A stretch of 64,000 bases of DNA, from positions 248,001-312,000 of the forward strand of contig JAODTK010003332.1 in NCBI GenBank assembly GCA_026419785.1, written 5' to 3'. The notes under the pieces were generated by a model. The model searched no databases and was not told the DNA's origin. It saw only the letters and a list, made by a program, of their open reading frames with translations. Position 1 is the first letter of the stretch, and each line of letters begins with the position of its first letter. This document shows positions 1 to 12,600 of this stretch, piece after piece. This DNA is from Sclerodactyla briareus (Eukaryota; Echinodermata; Holothuroidea; Dendrochirotida; Sclerodactylidae). The position numbers were made by a program, and so were the translations under genes.

Positions 1-1083
1 TACCACCACCTGGGTCCATTGAACCGTTTGCTTTGCAACCGGCAACCGTAAATATAGGTGAAATGGCAAAGTGACTACAAATATCTCATCTGGGCCCCTT
101 CGGGACCGATGAGATAAAAATGTGGCCATGCAAGGCTGACTTTGGGTTTTATTGAATGAATGATGTAATGATGACTTGTACCACTGAATTTCCATTTCAA
201 CACATCAACACGCGTTTGGTTCCAACCAAAAAAAAAAATAAAGGGAAAACAAGAAAAAAAAAATCCAAAAACCAAAAAAAAAAAAAGAAAAAAAAACTTT
301 CCTGCTCAAATTATTATATCAGTTTCGAAACATGGGGGGTTAGGTCCAAAATGACCTTTTTTAGGCCTTTTAGTGTGGATCAAGGCTTCGGTGAGCCAAC
401 AGTGGGTTGAATGATAATTTTTCTATTCAGGTTGGAATGGTTAGGGCCAGATTTCAGATGTAATCCAAATCTTATCATTACCCCAACACCTGAACCTAAT
501 CCTTGATCCTCACTAACCCTAAACCCACCCTAATCACCTACCAGTAATTACAGTCTAACAGTAATCTCATAACAATCCATTTACTCGTGGGTATACTATC
601 TACGTCACTCGTACAATCTCTGATTGAATGACGTGGTGTACTAATTCATGGAGAATCCCTACTTGTATTCTCGGCTCCACCCCCTCCCACTTACCGCACT
701 CCCCCCCCCCCCCTTACTACAATCATGCCTGGATTCAGTCCAGTGAGGGATATCTAATGACGTTTTCCTCTCCCAAGTTCAATATCTAAGAAATTCACTA
801 GAAGTGAAGTTGAAATATGTATCTGGGGATTTTCTGTCTTACAGTGTATCACAATTCACTTATAAACCATTCAGTCATTTAATTCCATTCACCAATTTTT
901 CAAGAAAACGTCACACAACACATTTGGCGAAATAGTGTTTCTCTCCAAATTCGAATTTATTTTTGCATTTTTTGCTTGACTGCAAGGGAACAGTCATATT
1001 TTGGTACTTCCTGCCTTGTTAGAACATCTCAAATTGCTCGGGTACATTTTGTAATCACCGAAACATCTTACAAAACAGTGAGA
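1..1083. other. Gene-free stretch with low-complexity tracts
   Basis: No coding signal is recognisable. Positions 228-296 are A-rich with runs of 8 to 12 A, and about 700-714 is a C run. Scattered CCCTAA-like words near 480-535 are too irregular to be telomeric. Confidence 0.6.
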
Positions 1084-1480
1084 AATGGGCAAAAATGACT
1101 TTTTTTTACCCCCCAAATGTCCATTTCGAACTCCTCCTGAAATTTCCATGTTTCTGAAGAATTTGTCCCCATTTGGAGGTAAACGTGTGTTTTGTGACTA
1201 TTTAGAGAGGAGTTGCAAAATTTGCCCAGGTTTCGGGTCCACCGAAGTGGAGATATTTGCGAAAAAAACATCAAATATCTGACGGACACGCAAACGCACA
1301 CACAACACACACACACGCCACGCGACCCACAACGGACACCTTTGCGATTGCACACTCATTGGCTGGACACCACGACACCCATGGGCAACCCACCATAGGG
1401 TACCCCTCAGTGGATAGTACCACCACCACTATGGCTAACCACAGCACCGTTTGCTATGATTGTCGTTTATCGTTTGAATC
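1084..1480 (-). repeat. Dispersed repeat with CA microsatellite, copy A (head plus first monomer)
   Basis: Read on the minus strand this interval matches the element at 59765-60190 in the same order. Both contain a near-palindromic segment resembling GGTTGCCATAGCAAAC, an ACTGAGGGGTACCC block, a GT/CA tract (here CA at about 1297-1318), a GACGGACACGC-like segment followed by the word for TTTTTCGCAAATATCT, and then the start of a diverged satellite monomer. The open frames here simply follow the repeat and show no protein family. This copy appears to end after roughly one monomer, whereas the other copy carries about eight. Confidence 0.7.
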
Positions 1481-2079
1481 GCGTTTATGATTATCAATGT
1501 AAAAGTCAGAATTGCGTAATATGGAAAACAAAATACCGGATTGCCTGTCCCGTTGTGCTATTTTTGGTTCAAAGTTCAAAGTGTGTTCACAACATACAGT
1601 TTACACCTCAACGACAAGATACTCAGGACTGTTATGTGGAAGTTTTGTTTACAAATATACCGACTATTCCTGTTTGCTTGCACGTCTCGTAAGTTAGTTA
1701 GAACGTGGACCGAACCTCTTCCGAACTCTACTGTACCTCAACCATGTTTCCCGAAATATGGTTATGGTCGGAAATTGGTTCTGGTCTCAAGGAGAGGGGG
1801 AAAGGTCATGTGTCCCCATGGAACTTGTGTGCCTCTCAAATGAGAAGTACCGTATGACCAAAATGTTAATTTGTCCATATTTTCCTCCAAGAAATGTATC
1901 TGGGACCCCTCAATCATTCCGAATTTTTCGAGATTACTCTCCCAGGATCACGTGACCCACATATCGGACCAGTAAACGCTCGCACTGACACGTCACCCCG
2001 AGATCAGTAGACAGAGGATACTAGGGAGGCGGATTAGCAGTGCTTGTTGGCAAGGCATGTCTCCTGAATGTTCCACGCC
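1481..2079. other. Gene-free stretch, nothing recognised
   Basis: Short overlapping open frames on the plus strand show no recognisable domain. The part near 1975-2070 weakly resembles the sequence near 2475-2550 (CACTG or CACTCG, then CACGTCACCCC-like words), so it may be an outlying decayed copy of the next repeat. Confidence 0.4.
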
Positions 2080-2335
2080 ACCAACGTGTTAAAGTGGGTA
2101 CCGTGTGAGGGTGACTAGAAAGAGTAGTGAGCGCCGTATGTGGCAGCCCTATTGGGAAGTCCCCGGGGGGACACGATGGAGCGACGTACTGGAATGGTGC
2201 GTCGGGAGAACAAGCGAGAGGTGCGTGCTATATAGTACGAGTGTGACAAGTCACTGAATGATCATGGGTAATACCTGTAAAGCGCTTTCAGCATGTCTTC
2301 GACGAGGAAAAGCGCTATATAAGAACGAGATATTA
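2080..2335 (+). repeat. Retroposon-like 3' tail (SINE or LINE end)
   Basis: TGTAAAGCGCTTTC (2276-2289) followed about 18 bases later by AAAAGCGCTATATAA (2308-2322) matches the form of 3' ends of several non-LTR retroposons in aquatic animals, which usually run on into an ATT-type simple repeat. Here the following bases (GAACGAGATATTAACG) look like a degraded tail. The 5' limit is uncertain; I see no clear pol III A/B box pair, so SINE versus truncated LINE cannot be decided. Confidence 0.45.
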
Positions 2336-2350
2336 ACGAGCTCTATAACT

Positions 2351-2735
2351 AGAGGGTGTTCCAAGACCTCATTGTACCCTCATCACCAGCTGTTACAGAG
2401 ACGATTTGTTAATCAAACTCGCCCCCAAAATAAATATTTCCGTGATACGGATATTACATGGTATACTTTGCCAGGCACTCGTACCGACATGTCACCCCCA
2501 GGTCAGCATAGGGGAGGGGTATCGCAGGAAGTGTCTCATCTCAGTGGAGACTATCATTGTGTCTTGCAGAGACGATTTGTTACAACAAGGGCCCAAAAAC
2601 CCCCCTCTACGCCTACACTGAATCCATTCCCCAGAATCAGCCGTTGGGGTTATTCCACGACCTCAGTTGAGCCCCCTGATATAGGCCAGCTACCGAGACG
2701 ATCTTGTTCTCCGACTCCTTAGCCCCAAAGTTGAC
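2351..2735 (+). repeat. Diverged direct repeats around an AGACGATTTGTT core
   Basis: The core CAGAGACGATTTGTTA occurs at about 2396 and 2568, and a relative, CCGAGACGATCTTGTT, at about 2693. The upstream context TTCCAAGACCTCATTG (about 2360) is repeated as TTCCACGACCTCAGTTG (about 2653), each followed 35 to 40 bases later by the core. The 154-codon frame 2258-2722 simply crosses these copies and has no recognisable domain. This is probably an old locally duplicated repeat. Confidence 0.5.
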
Positions 2736-5067
2736 TGCCTAACGTTTTCCTATCATTTGCAGGATTATGTTACGAATAGTACACATTATGGCATCTACCA
2801 GAATAAAATTGTATTGTATTGTTATCACAATTTGCTAGATTGAGATTTCCGACTTTAGCCACTATTCCAATTTCTTAGGAAAAAAGTGCGACATCTAAGG
2901 AGTGAATAATGATACCCACCTCATCAGATTACACCCTAACCCTAACGAAAATCCATTTGGGAGAATATTATTCACAAAGAACACATCCCTAATGACGGCC
3001 CACACCTAAATATTATTAGAATCATGAAATTTAGGGAACAATTATTATGGATATACGTTTGTGGGAGAATAAGCATACAAACCATTTTATCTGATTTTTT
3101 TTAAATGTGATCGCAACCAATCTAGTTTAGAACCCCCCTCTACCAATTCAATTATTATTGTCTTTTTTGGCAAGAGTGATGAAAAAAATTTCAAGAGCTC
3201 ACAGCCTGACAGCGTGAATGTGAAAAGTCTGAGTTAGAGTCAATCTTTTCTATTTATCGGGGAGATATGCCAGCTTTCAATAACATTTTAACCGAGTGTT
3301 CGTAAATATGGTAATATCTAGTACCTAACGTCATAAGTTATTAGCCCTGCTTACGCGAGACTCCATATCGTTTCTAGATCGATCGAGTTACTCCCCATTG
3401 GGCAATGGCGTACTTTGAAAGTGCGTATCGATGTGTGCCCGCCTGAATGATGTTCGAGTTGGTCACCAAAACGAAACTTGCGTTTCATTGGTGAGGTTTC
3501 CCAGTTACGCTGGATTTGAAGGAAAGGTTGAAAAGTTTTTTTATCCCGCTGAAAGAGGCACTCTTATAGTTGTTGACGTATTGCAATTCGTAGTAAATAC
3601 TCAACTAAGGCTGGAAGACTAAATTGGTAAATTGAGCCGTTTCTAGATGAGGCCCGTACTGTGAAAACAGAATAGTAGACATTCGTTATGTACGTTTTTT
3701 TTCATCTTGCGGCGTTTTGCTATATTGTTCAGGTATCATAGGTTCTTATATCATCCTACTGATAGTTATGCTGAAGTGTAATTCGAGGGAGAAGAAGTGT
3801 GAGGGTTGTGAGGTGCATCAGGGATGCTGTACCGGGTTTCTAAATGAAATATAAGACCGCGAGTTTCTCAGTTTTTTCTACTATTCAAAATTACCTTGTA
3901 GTCCAAGCTCAGGGTCACACCATTTCATACTCGATGGAACTGACTATATGCGATATCCATAAATTACCTTTTTGGTTTCCTGCAATCTGAATTGGCCAAA
4001 GGAGTTTGAAGCGAGGGTAGGGTGCTTTGCACTTCTGTGACCTGAGGAGAATTATGATCATCTGGAATCTGATTGTTCAGATGGTGTGCAGCCATAGTAA
4101 CTGTACCTTACCATGCACAAGCTGGGCACTACAAAGTCAACTTGAAAAACATATCAACCTTTGTTTTGGATAGTTGCTATGGTAATACATTGTGATGTCA
4201 CCTCACCAGCAAACATTCCCAACTGGTAAATATGCAGTCTACGTCGATAGCGCAGCAAGCACGATGACAGTCAGATACTGTACTGAAGTGTAAACAGCTA
4301 GTATCACACACAATGTTTGTACAGAGCCACACGCCGCTGCTATGCGGGAATTGACACACACACACATTCAGTAACACCGCTAAATACTGCAGCCTCTCAT
4401 GGCTCACCAAAATACAGGACTAGGCGACGCTCATATTGTCAAATATTAGTTCCAACGGCGAACTCCACGCAGCAAACCTAGTGCCATGATAGATAATGGA
4501 AAAATAGGTCGTGGCATTGCAAATATCTCCTAAACTGTATCAAGAAGCCTTCGAAATACGGTTAATGCCGGCTCACCGTCTCGCGTAGCGGCGTAGGTGA
4601 TCAGTGGCTATTACGTTACACAACGTTATGAGTGAACCTTGAAATTGATGAAAAATACATTTACTTCCAACCAGCAGAAGTTACCTGGTATGTCTTGGTT
4701 ATCTAACTAGAGGTTGTCTATCTGCGAGCTGCGATTCGATAGTGATAGGTGTTTTCTAGATTGCAATCTTGCCGCACGGCGGGTTCAAATTTCTTCGTTG
4801 ACAGTTGAGTACAAGGTTCAGCTCTTCAATCATAAACAGTGCAGAAACTGCATACAGTCGGTTACGCTGTATGTTGTGTAAAATGCCCAGTAGACACCCC
4901 AGCCTTCGATTCGAACTATATCGTTTTCGTTGCTATGACTATGTAGTATCAGAGGATTCGCCAGTAGATGGCATGCCGCGATTTAGAGATGTTTATTGAG
5001 CAACGAAAATCGACGTTAAAACGCATTTTTCGAGTTTTTCTACGTTTGCGAGTTGTATTTATGAATG
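2736..5067. other. Gene-free stretch, nothing recognised
   Basis: AT-rich DNA with only short open frames (largest about 70 codons at 4198-4410, minus). A CCCTAACCCTAAC word near 2933-2945 is two telomere-like units only. I could not identify a gene, RNA or element here. Confidence 0.5.
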
Positions 5068-5235
5068 GCGATAAAAACGAGGGAGCCTCGGTCTTTTGTT
5101 GCATTTAATAACTCTGGAGACGTCATCGTAGAGGCAAAACCCCTCGCCTTCGGCTAGGGGTTTTAAGCCTCCACGATGACGTCATCATCGGTCTTAAATG
5201 CAACAAACGACCTCGGCACCCTCGTATTTATCCCC
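5068..5235 (-). mobile_element. Foldback MITE, copy 1
   Basis: The two halves are reverse complements. The left arm begins near GATAAAAACGAG and includes GTCTTTTGTTGCATTTAA; the right arm ends with TTAAATGCAACAAACGAC and CTCGTATTTATCCCC. The arms continue inward through a GACGTCATCGTAGAGG-type block to a short loop around CTCGCCTTCGGCTAG. The whole 168-bp unit could form one long hairpin. A second copy at 7952-8115 lies in the opposite orientation and preserves the arms, the GATGACGTCATCAT block and the central loop. No coding capacity, so it is a non-autonomous palindromic element of unknown superfamily. Confidence 0.85.
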
Positions 5236-5599
5236 TAAGTCAATTCTCGGTCGGTGCACTGTTTTACTCACTTGATATTAGATATCCTCAATCATCTTAC
5301 AATTGTAAATGTAAACGATGGTTGATTTGACTACGTAGCAAAATCAGTTTATATTGTAGTCTAGACTGAGATAAAAAGAAAGGGTGACTGTGCGAGAGGA
5401 AAAAACGGCATGACATCCAGCTATCAGACAATGAGTCATCAGTGCAGACCAGTTTTTCGCACACACAGTTCAACTGTCATTTTTCGATAATTTTGAACAT
5501 TGTATTTGATTTCATTCATATTATTGCATATTACCGTGCGACTGTGCTAACCAGACACCAATAGAGCTCTGAATTGTGAAAATCCTACCGTCACTATCC
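5236..5599. other. Gene-free stretch, nothing recognised
   Basis: AT-rich sequence between the foldback element and the LINE fragment. No repeat or gene signal was recognised. Confidence 0.4.
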
Positions 5600-5950
5600 T
5601 CGATTACGCAAGCGGTTTCATGCCGTTGCCTCCGCTCCATCCACGACATACACTGGATTGACCTCCTCACGAATGCCGAATTCCTTGAACAGGCAGAATA
5701 CACGGCAACTGAGAATATCCGTACAAAGAATGAACGAGGAAGTCTCTCGGCTCCTGCAACTTTGACCGACGCCATCGGCCCAACCATGTTTTACCTTCCG
5801 GCTCGGAGGCATACTATCCACCTGAGCCAGACTTCAGGACGGAGGAGCAAAGGGGAAGCTCGCCAGGACGCAGAACTCCCAGAACGGACCAGAGTTTCTC
5901 TCGCACGGCTGCAGTGGTCGAGTCTGCTTGTGTTACAGCGAACACACCAG
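5600..5950 (+). pseudogene. LINE ORF2 C-terminal fragment
   Basis: An uninterrupted frame (5576-6046) contains CLRSIHDIHWIDLLTNAEFL followed by a basic segment, GRRSKGEARQ, and LARLQWSSLLVL. This order matches the region after the reverse-transcriptase domain in many non-LTR retrotransposon ORF2 proteins, where a conserved CLR-I-I-WPD-(L/I)-SN-L motif precedes a positively charged K/R-RGRP stretch and a C-terminal end. The usual WPD is WID here, and the expected GH-LR motif between the two blocks is not clear, so the sequence is diverged or locally frameshifted. No reverse-transcriptase core lies directly upstream, so this is a 5'-truncated relic. The exact clade is uncertain. Confidence 0.65.
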
Positions 5951-7951
5951 GTAATATCGATTTCTCGAAGCAAAGGCAACCACAACATCATGGTATATAT
6001 ATGTTTGTTCCAAGTGTCATCTAGATTCGCGAATATATCATTTTAATATTCAGTGTACGAGATATTTGGGACGGATTTGTGTAATTTCTCATTCTTGCCT
6101 TTTTCCTGTTGGGTCTGTAGCCCATGTTAAGGATCCCTTCAAGCGCAACTGGAAACAGCACTGTACCCGCTTTCTGAATCCTTACTTACCGGTACTAGTG
6201 TTGACCAGTTTTTTCACCTCTGTCAGTGTGAGGTAAATTACGTCCATTATCCATCAATATACTTTCGATTTGGGAATAGAACCGAAGCGTGCACTTAATC
6301 CTGAATCTGAGACTCAATAACATGTTTTCGATTTCACGAATTGCAGTGTATAACGAAGTTTTCATCCAGCCTCCGATCTAGACCTCAACAATGATGGAAA
6401 TTGAAATTTCCTATTGTCAACCGTCTTGAAAGGGCGATGAGAGGGACATCCTCTTGATAACGCATTTTAATTCCCACATAACAATATGACCACACTTGAA
6501 CGGAAACCCAGAAGAACCGAACAAAATTTAGAGATCTAGAGTTAGAGTAGAGTTTAAGAGTTAGAGTACAGTGTAAACTGACGTTTTGGCGTTTTGTACC
6601 AGACCTATTTTTTTGGAGCAAACTGTGATACAACCCTTTATAATATACGTAGAAGTATGTGGGCGAACCAAGAGGTCGTTGACATTGGTTGTATCCAATT
6701 TTGAATTTTTTTGAAAAAAGTTAAAACGATTCTATCACTGCTATAAATTGAAATTAGGTCCTTATCTCGATAGGCCAAAATTGCTACTTGAAACTATCGC
6801 TCTATAAAAACGCAAATACTGTCATAACTGATGCTGTCATCGAGAAGAATTATCATTAAATGGACGTGTTAGCATTCACAGAGTCACAGAGTTATCTCTT
6901 CCTGTTCCAGCTACACTCTGACTGACGCGTCAAGAGGCACCGGTGAGGGAGGAGGGGTTTACGCACTGTTAGGTCGCGTTATATATTACCATTGTCAACA
7001 GCACATGTTACATTTCCTATATATTCCATATATTCCAACAGATTACTCGGACATGAACGAAATTTCCTGAAGCATGCCGAATAGTTAAATTATTATATAA
7101 ATAGTGTGTATTCATCATTCACCATAGTCACCTTCAGGAAAATCGGGTACACGTCATCCGGACCTTGGGCTGCCATTCTTGTTCAGTTCAACTAGATTCT
7201 TCTTAACAAACAAACAAACAAACAAACAAACAAACAAATTCACCAATACTATAGATACACCTATACACTTGGATATTGTGTGTCATTTCGATCCAAGCCC
7301 GTTGGTTTACGTATTGCTAGGTCGTGTTAACATTGTTTCACACTGGAAACAATCTCGGATTTCCGACAATGGCGAGGTACAGCAAGCTGGAGTCTTCCAT
7401 TAATTGATATTAAAGATGAATCATTAACAGCCAGTGAGAATGGGTATATGACGAAAAAAAAAAACACCACCAATCAGTTATACGACCACTGATTGAACAG
7501 AGAATAAATAGTAAGAGAAACAACGTTTCCAATACGTTGTATTCGCTCAATGTGTTGCGTGAATATATACAATAGCCATGTGACGACATTAATAATCTCA
7601 ATCTCCAACATTTCATTAAGATTCAATCATCAACAGGTAATAAGCGAAGACACTCGACTGTCTTATCTCGTAAATACAGAATTAGCGAATTGGGGTTCCA
7701 AGAGAATCATTCGTTGAATTTTCTTCGTAATAATTCCAGTTCTCTCGAAATGCGTTATTTCATGTCATGGAGGTGACAACATACTATGCTCGTGACATTT
7801 TCGCAGCAGTATCCTAAATATGTGCGTTAAATAATGTATACTGCTGCGAACATGAAGACACAACGGCAACATTTGTAGGTCCGGTTGTGCTTGGATGTCC
7901 ATTATTATTATATTCAGTCGGCCCATTACTGATCCCATGCTGTTTTCAGTT
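5951..7951. other. Gene-free stretch with a short CAAA microsatellite
   Basis: The only clear structure is an (ACAA)n tract at about 7207-7238, roughly eight units. Short frames elsewhere have no recognisable domains. Confidence 0.5.
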
Positions 7952-8115
7952 AGGGGATAAATAGGGGGGGGGAAGGGGAGAGGTCTTTTGTTGCATTTAA
8001 GACCGATGATGACGTCATCATGGAGGTTTGAAACCCCGAGCCGAAGGTGAGGGTTTGCCTCTACGATGCGTCTTCAGAGGTCTAAATGCAACAAAAGACC
8101 GAAGCTCGAAAAAGT
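7952..8115 (+). mobile_element. Foldback MITE, copy 2
   Basis: This is the reverse-oriented counterpart of the element at 5068-5235. It starts at TTAGGGGATAAATA, followed by G-rich sequence. Then come GGTCTTTTGTTGCATTTAA, GACCGATGATGACGTCATCA, a GAGG block, a GAGCCGAAGGTGAGGG loop region and a closing arm TCTAAATGCAACAAAAGACC. The arms pair with each other over about 35 bases at the ends and again near the loop. The 97-codon frame 8028-8321 overlaps it and is not a gene. Confidence 0.85.
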
Positions 8116-10980
8116 ATAAAAAGAACTATTGTTGTTCACTAAACATTCTCCTAAATCAGGTCAGTGACTTCATAATAGCGAATCCTCTCAACTCATATAG
8201 CCAGAGTAACATACAACAATATTGTTCGAGTCAGAGGCTGGAGTGTCTAGGCTCATTTACACAACATACAGCGAATCCATTGCATGCAGTTCTACACTGT
8301 TTATGCTTAACTTACGCTTGAAGAACTGAACTATGTACTCGAAACTTTAAACCGACGTGCAGCTAGATATCAATTTAGAAGATACCGATCGATGGTTAAC
8401 CGCATACAGTTGGACAACCTCTCAGTTAGAAATCCGAGAAATAACAGGTAACGCTGATGAATGAAAATGATGTCTTTTCATGATTTTTGAAAGTTTACTC
8501 ACTTCGGAAACCGACGAGTAGTGTTGTTAGCAACCTCGTTTTGTAAGTGAGAGCAACTGTATTTGTCACTACCGCAGGTCAGTGACCCCGCAAACAGTTA
8601 ACCGTATTTCGAAGTCTACTGATTACAATTGAGTGATTTCCTTTTTTGTGTGCCGCAACCTATTGTTTGAGGTTTATCAGGAATATAATTTAATCGCCAT
8701 CTAGGTTAGTTGCGAGTATGCGTTGTTAGGCCTAACATTTCGAGAGATGAGCGTTGGCATGCTCGTATTTTGTTTGAGCCAGGCTAGCTGGTGTGTGTAC
8801 GTATATATGCGGGCATGTACAATAAACACAACGTAGTTATAGCGGCTATCAGTTTTGTTACAAGGTGTGAGCTGAGCGCTGCGCTTATGTAGACTGTATG
8901 ATGTATCGTTTATAATGATGCCTGTGACTTCACCATACAACTATTAAAAACAAAGGCTAATATGTTTTGCAAGTTCAATTTGTGTGCTTGGGCGCATGCA
9001 CATGGTAGGCCTAACTATGCTGCTCACCAGCTAAACAATCAGATTCTAGATAATCAAAATTCTCCCCCAATTTTCTTTATGCAAAATAGAGAGGGTTCGA
9101 ATGGCATTTCAAACATGGTCCGAATGAACTTTTTGACCATCAGATGCAGGCAACCAATAAAGGTATCTAGATAGGATACACTGTTTCGCATTATTAGGGG
9201 TGATTACTTAGGTCAGGTGAAGCAATTTAGCTAGATGATATATTTGGTCGTCCATGTGAATTTAGGAATATATGGGTAAATTCTGGGTCGGGAAATTCCT
9301 GAGTGGAATTATTACACCTGGGGGTGGTTTGTCTCGGGTAGTTGAGGGGTGATCACGTATTTTATTTTATTTTAGCCTGAGGCGGATCCTAGGGCGGGTG
9401 TAACGCCTCACGGAATTGAGTCATTTGAATAATTGTTTTCCTAGTTTCCGTCAGATAGGGCATTGAATTTGCCTTGAGGCTCGGTGCCCATAATCTGTAT
9501 ATCAGCAAACATGGGCTGTTCTGTTGCCGCTTTAAGAAACAGGAAAACTTCATACTAAGTACAATGCGTGATTTCAATCCTGTAACGGACATGTTCCCCC
9601 GAAGTACAGTTTCACTAGTTTCTATCACCAAGGTAGTCTTTCGTTCTGCTGTATTGGCAGTTCTATCATTGTGTCATTATACCATTGCTGATTCCATCAG
9701 TTAGTTATACACATGGTTTTTTAACAAGGCAAAAAGCAGTCGGTTCCGCTGAGTCTAGCTTCAATCTAGCCAGTAAATTGACTGCTGAGATATAGTTCCA
9801 ATCGAAGTGTCCTTTAGAGCTGTGCTGAGGTCGATTTGACTCCCCTTTTCTCGCACTTATCGCTGTTGATTAATTATATGACAACTCTTCGTCCAAGATT
9901 CCACTGTATATAGATTTATGGTTGTACTATTTAACAGCGATAACACAGTAGTACTACCTGTGTCACTGCCGCGAAGCAGAAGTTGGTTGGAACATATATC
10001 TCGGCACTAAAAAAGATGTTTACGGTACCCACATTCGGTATATCAGCTGTTTAATAACTCCATAACTCTACAATAATATTATGTTTATAATATATAAGTA
10101 TCAAAACGAGTGTTAACGTAATAGCCTACTCTGACAAATGTATCTATGCGTCAATGTTTTTTTTTTTTTTTTTTCAACGAAACACACAAGGATGACTTAT
10201 GCTTGGTTTGAGGAAGAACGTATAAGGTTAGATGCTGAGGAACTTCTAACCTCAAGACATCAAAATGGCGGATACGTGAGAGTACAAACATGACCACGTG
10301 CCTAAATGAGTTACATTTGGTATGTAGAGATAGCAAAGTTCAGTAGCAACCAAAAATCGATCAAATTAAGTGGAACGAACACTGATAAGGCAAAAGTACG
10401 CGAGTAATATCTTCCAACGAAAGCAATTTGACGTCTCATTGATGAGTTGGCTTGGTATCTGATTGTCTTTTTAGCTCACCATACAGTTCGATCTCTTCTA
10501 AAAACAGTTCCCTTGCAGAAACATGCGATATTACATAATACGCACACCGCATCCGGATTATAAGTCTTATGTTATATCCTAATCAGCCGTTTTTCAGCTG
10601 ACAAACCCTGATCAATAAGGAAATCTACCGGGCGGATCGGCACGAATAGTGAAAGGTCGCTACTCCATCAGCATCACTAGAATGAAGGCCAATTTTACTG
10701 CTCGCACTTGACACTAGCAAAAGTTGCTCAAATTTAAAGTCCTTAGATATCAGTCTGGGCAAATTGAATTCTAAAATCAATGCTTCTCCGTCGTCTGTTT
10801 CGAAATCATGTGCATTCTCACATGCCTTGCTTGTTCCGTCCAGATGATGTCAAATTGTTGCTCTGTATAGTACCTGTGTGTAATCTTACCTCTTGTTCTA
10901 CATATGTTACTATTCCTACCAATCACACTCACATGGTTTCCATTTGCAGAGTTATAGAGGATCCGCATGCTCTGGTTCTG
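8116..10980. other. Gene-free stretch, nothing recognised
   Basis: AT-rich DNA with two TAGGCCTAAC words (about 8727 and 9005) and a T run of 18 at 10157-10174. Short frames on both strands show no recognisable domains. Confidence 0.5.
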
Positions 10981-12135
10981 TTATTGACTAGGCTTGTTAG
11001 TACCGTCTCTCTCCTCCTTTCCAAAAGTGTCCTTTTTACGGCCGTTACTCCTATAAATAATATGCGTCTCTTTCGTGATATCAGTGATGGCAGTCCCATG
11101 GCCTTTATAGTTGCTTGTTCTTTTCATATGGACACTCTCCGGTGAGGTAAGTCTTGTAATAGTGGCATTTCCGTTGACAGATGGCAGGTTTTTTCCAGCA
11201 TGTCTACGGAAACGTGTAAGTAGAGCACGCACCGGGTGTGATTGAGTTGGCTCATGGCATAGGACGAGATAATCGGTCGACGCCAAAAGAGGGATTCAAG
11301 CCCCAGAAAGAAGTGAACGTGTTGAAGAAATTAAACAGCCAGCGGGCTCATGTACGCTATCTCAGAAAACAGGAAAATGAATCCAAGCGACCAGAAGAAA
11401 GTACGGCAGCCAACACACAGCGAAGAACCACCGTTATTGTGATTAGCATCTTAGCAATCTCTGGCGCGCTTTGATCCCGAGAAGAAACCAATCCTGTTGT
11501 CGCTCGTTCCTGAAGGTAGCAGCACTCATCATTAACCGATCCGACCGAATATGTGGCTTATAACACCACGTGATGGTGATAGGGATGAAATAGGGAAGGA
11601 GAACCGCAAACACGACTCGTGAACTTGCGATTATTGTTGTAGTGTGGTATGTAGTGCCCCCCAGAAAGACCAAACAATTTCAACTCGGATAGGAACATTG
11701 ATTGGCGACCGATATCAATGAGAGATACGAACCAGATGAGGACGATGACCATCAAGCGTTGAGTGGAATATTACAAACGACCCACTCCGACCTACACGGG
11801 TAATGGCCACATAGCGCTCGATTGCACCAAACATCAGGGAGTAAATACAAGACAGATTGAGCCATTAGCTGCGAGGCGTTCATCAGAGCAGACAGGTAGA
11901 CGAATGGAAACAGGGGTCAATTCATGTTCGACGTAGAAGGGACACGGATAAAGTAGGAACAGCAAGGCCCAATCGCCAGATTCGTCACCAGCAAGTTCGG
12001 CGGAGTCCTGGGACTGTTATTGTTCAAAACAGGTGTGAAAAGGTAGCAGACATTGGCGATGACACCGGACGTTACGGTTATCGCGATTGAGTACCGCAAC
12101 ACCGGTTCTGCACGACTAACGACCATGCGGATCAT
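10981..12135 (-). pseudogene. Rhodopsin-class (class A) GPCR pseudogene, intronless
   Basis: Successive minus-strand fragments in changing frames follow the order of a seven-helix receptor. TM1/TM2 lie in 12135-11917: a hydrophobic stretch, then SPRTPPNLLVTNLAIG, matching the usual RT-TN-L--NLA motif. A TM3 end follows at about 11797-11823 with IERYVAITR, the E/DRY motif. TM4 is LMVIVLIWFVSLI (about 11715-11758). TM5 is VVFAVLLPYFIPITITWCY (about 11560-11616), with its proline. TM6 is WLPYFLLVAWIHF (about 11374-11412), the CWxP region. The TM7 end is a degraded ANSI-P segment leading into ALLTRFRRHAGK (about 11190-11260), where NPxxY is disrupted. A hydrophilic cytoplasmic tail runs to a stop at 10981. 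Stops and at least four frameshifts break it, so no functional receptor is made. The ligand class cannot be told. Intronless receptors are common in invertebrate expansions, so this may be a dead local duplicate or a retrocopy. Confidence 0.82.
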
Positions 12136-12600
12136 TGCACAACTGCGTGAAGTTCTGGATACCGCCCCCTGCCGTAGATCCGATTAAGACGTAGTAGAAG
12201 AAGACGACATGTTGGAATTTCTATGATCTGTACAAAAGAGAAGAGAGCAATATGACTACAAATGACAAACAGATAGCTTTCTAAGTAATTGTTGTTGCAG
12301 GCTCGAATACTGGGTAACCTATTGATGCACATTAGTACCGGGAATATTGTTGCAGGTTGGAAGTACCGGTGACTATTGGTGCACGTTCTCTCCGTGAGAG
12401 ACGGAACGACGAACACCTTGTTGTCCAAACACTAAGAGAAAGGTCAAATGCTGTGTGAGTCTTCTACTGCTCGATGTTTTTCGATTCAAAGGATCTTCGA
12501 CGACCCTAAACAATGGATCCATTTGCTCATTATAGGGAACCTACATAGCACGTATGAGCTGATCAATCCGTTTTTTACAATTCCACAATGTTTCCACAAG
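12136..12600. other. Gene-free stretch 5' of the GPCR relic
   Basis: A 98-codon minus-strand frame (12132-12428) ends at the start of the GPCR relic, but its translation shows no recognisable signal peptide or receptor N-terminus. Nothing else was recognised. Confidence 0.4.

Noticed and set aside
2930..2950. Telomere-like CCCTAACCCTAAC (also GGGTTAGGGTT near 22318)
   Set aside because: Only two units each, embedded in unrelated DNA, so not an interstitial telomere array.
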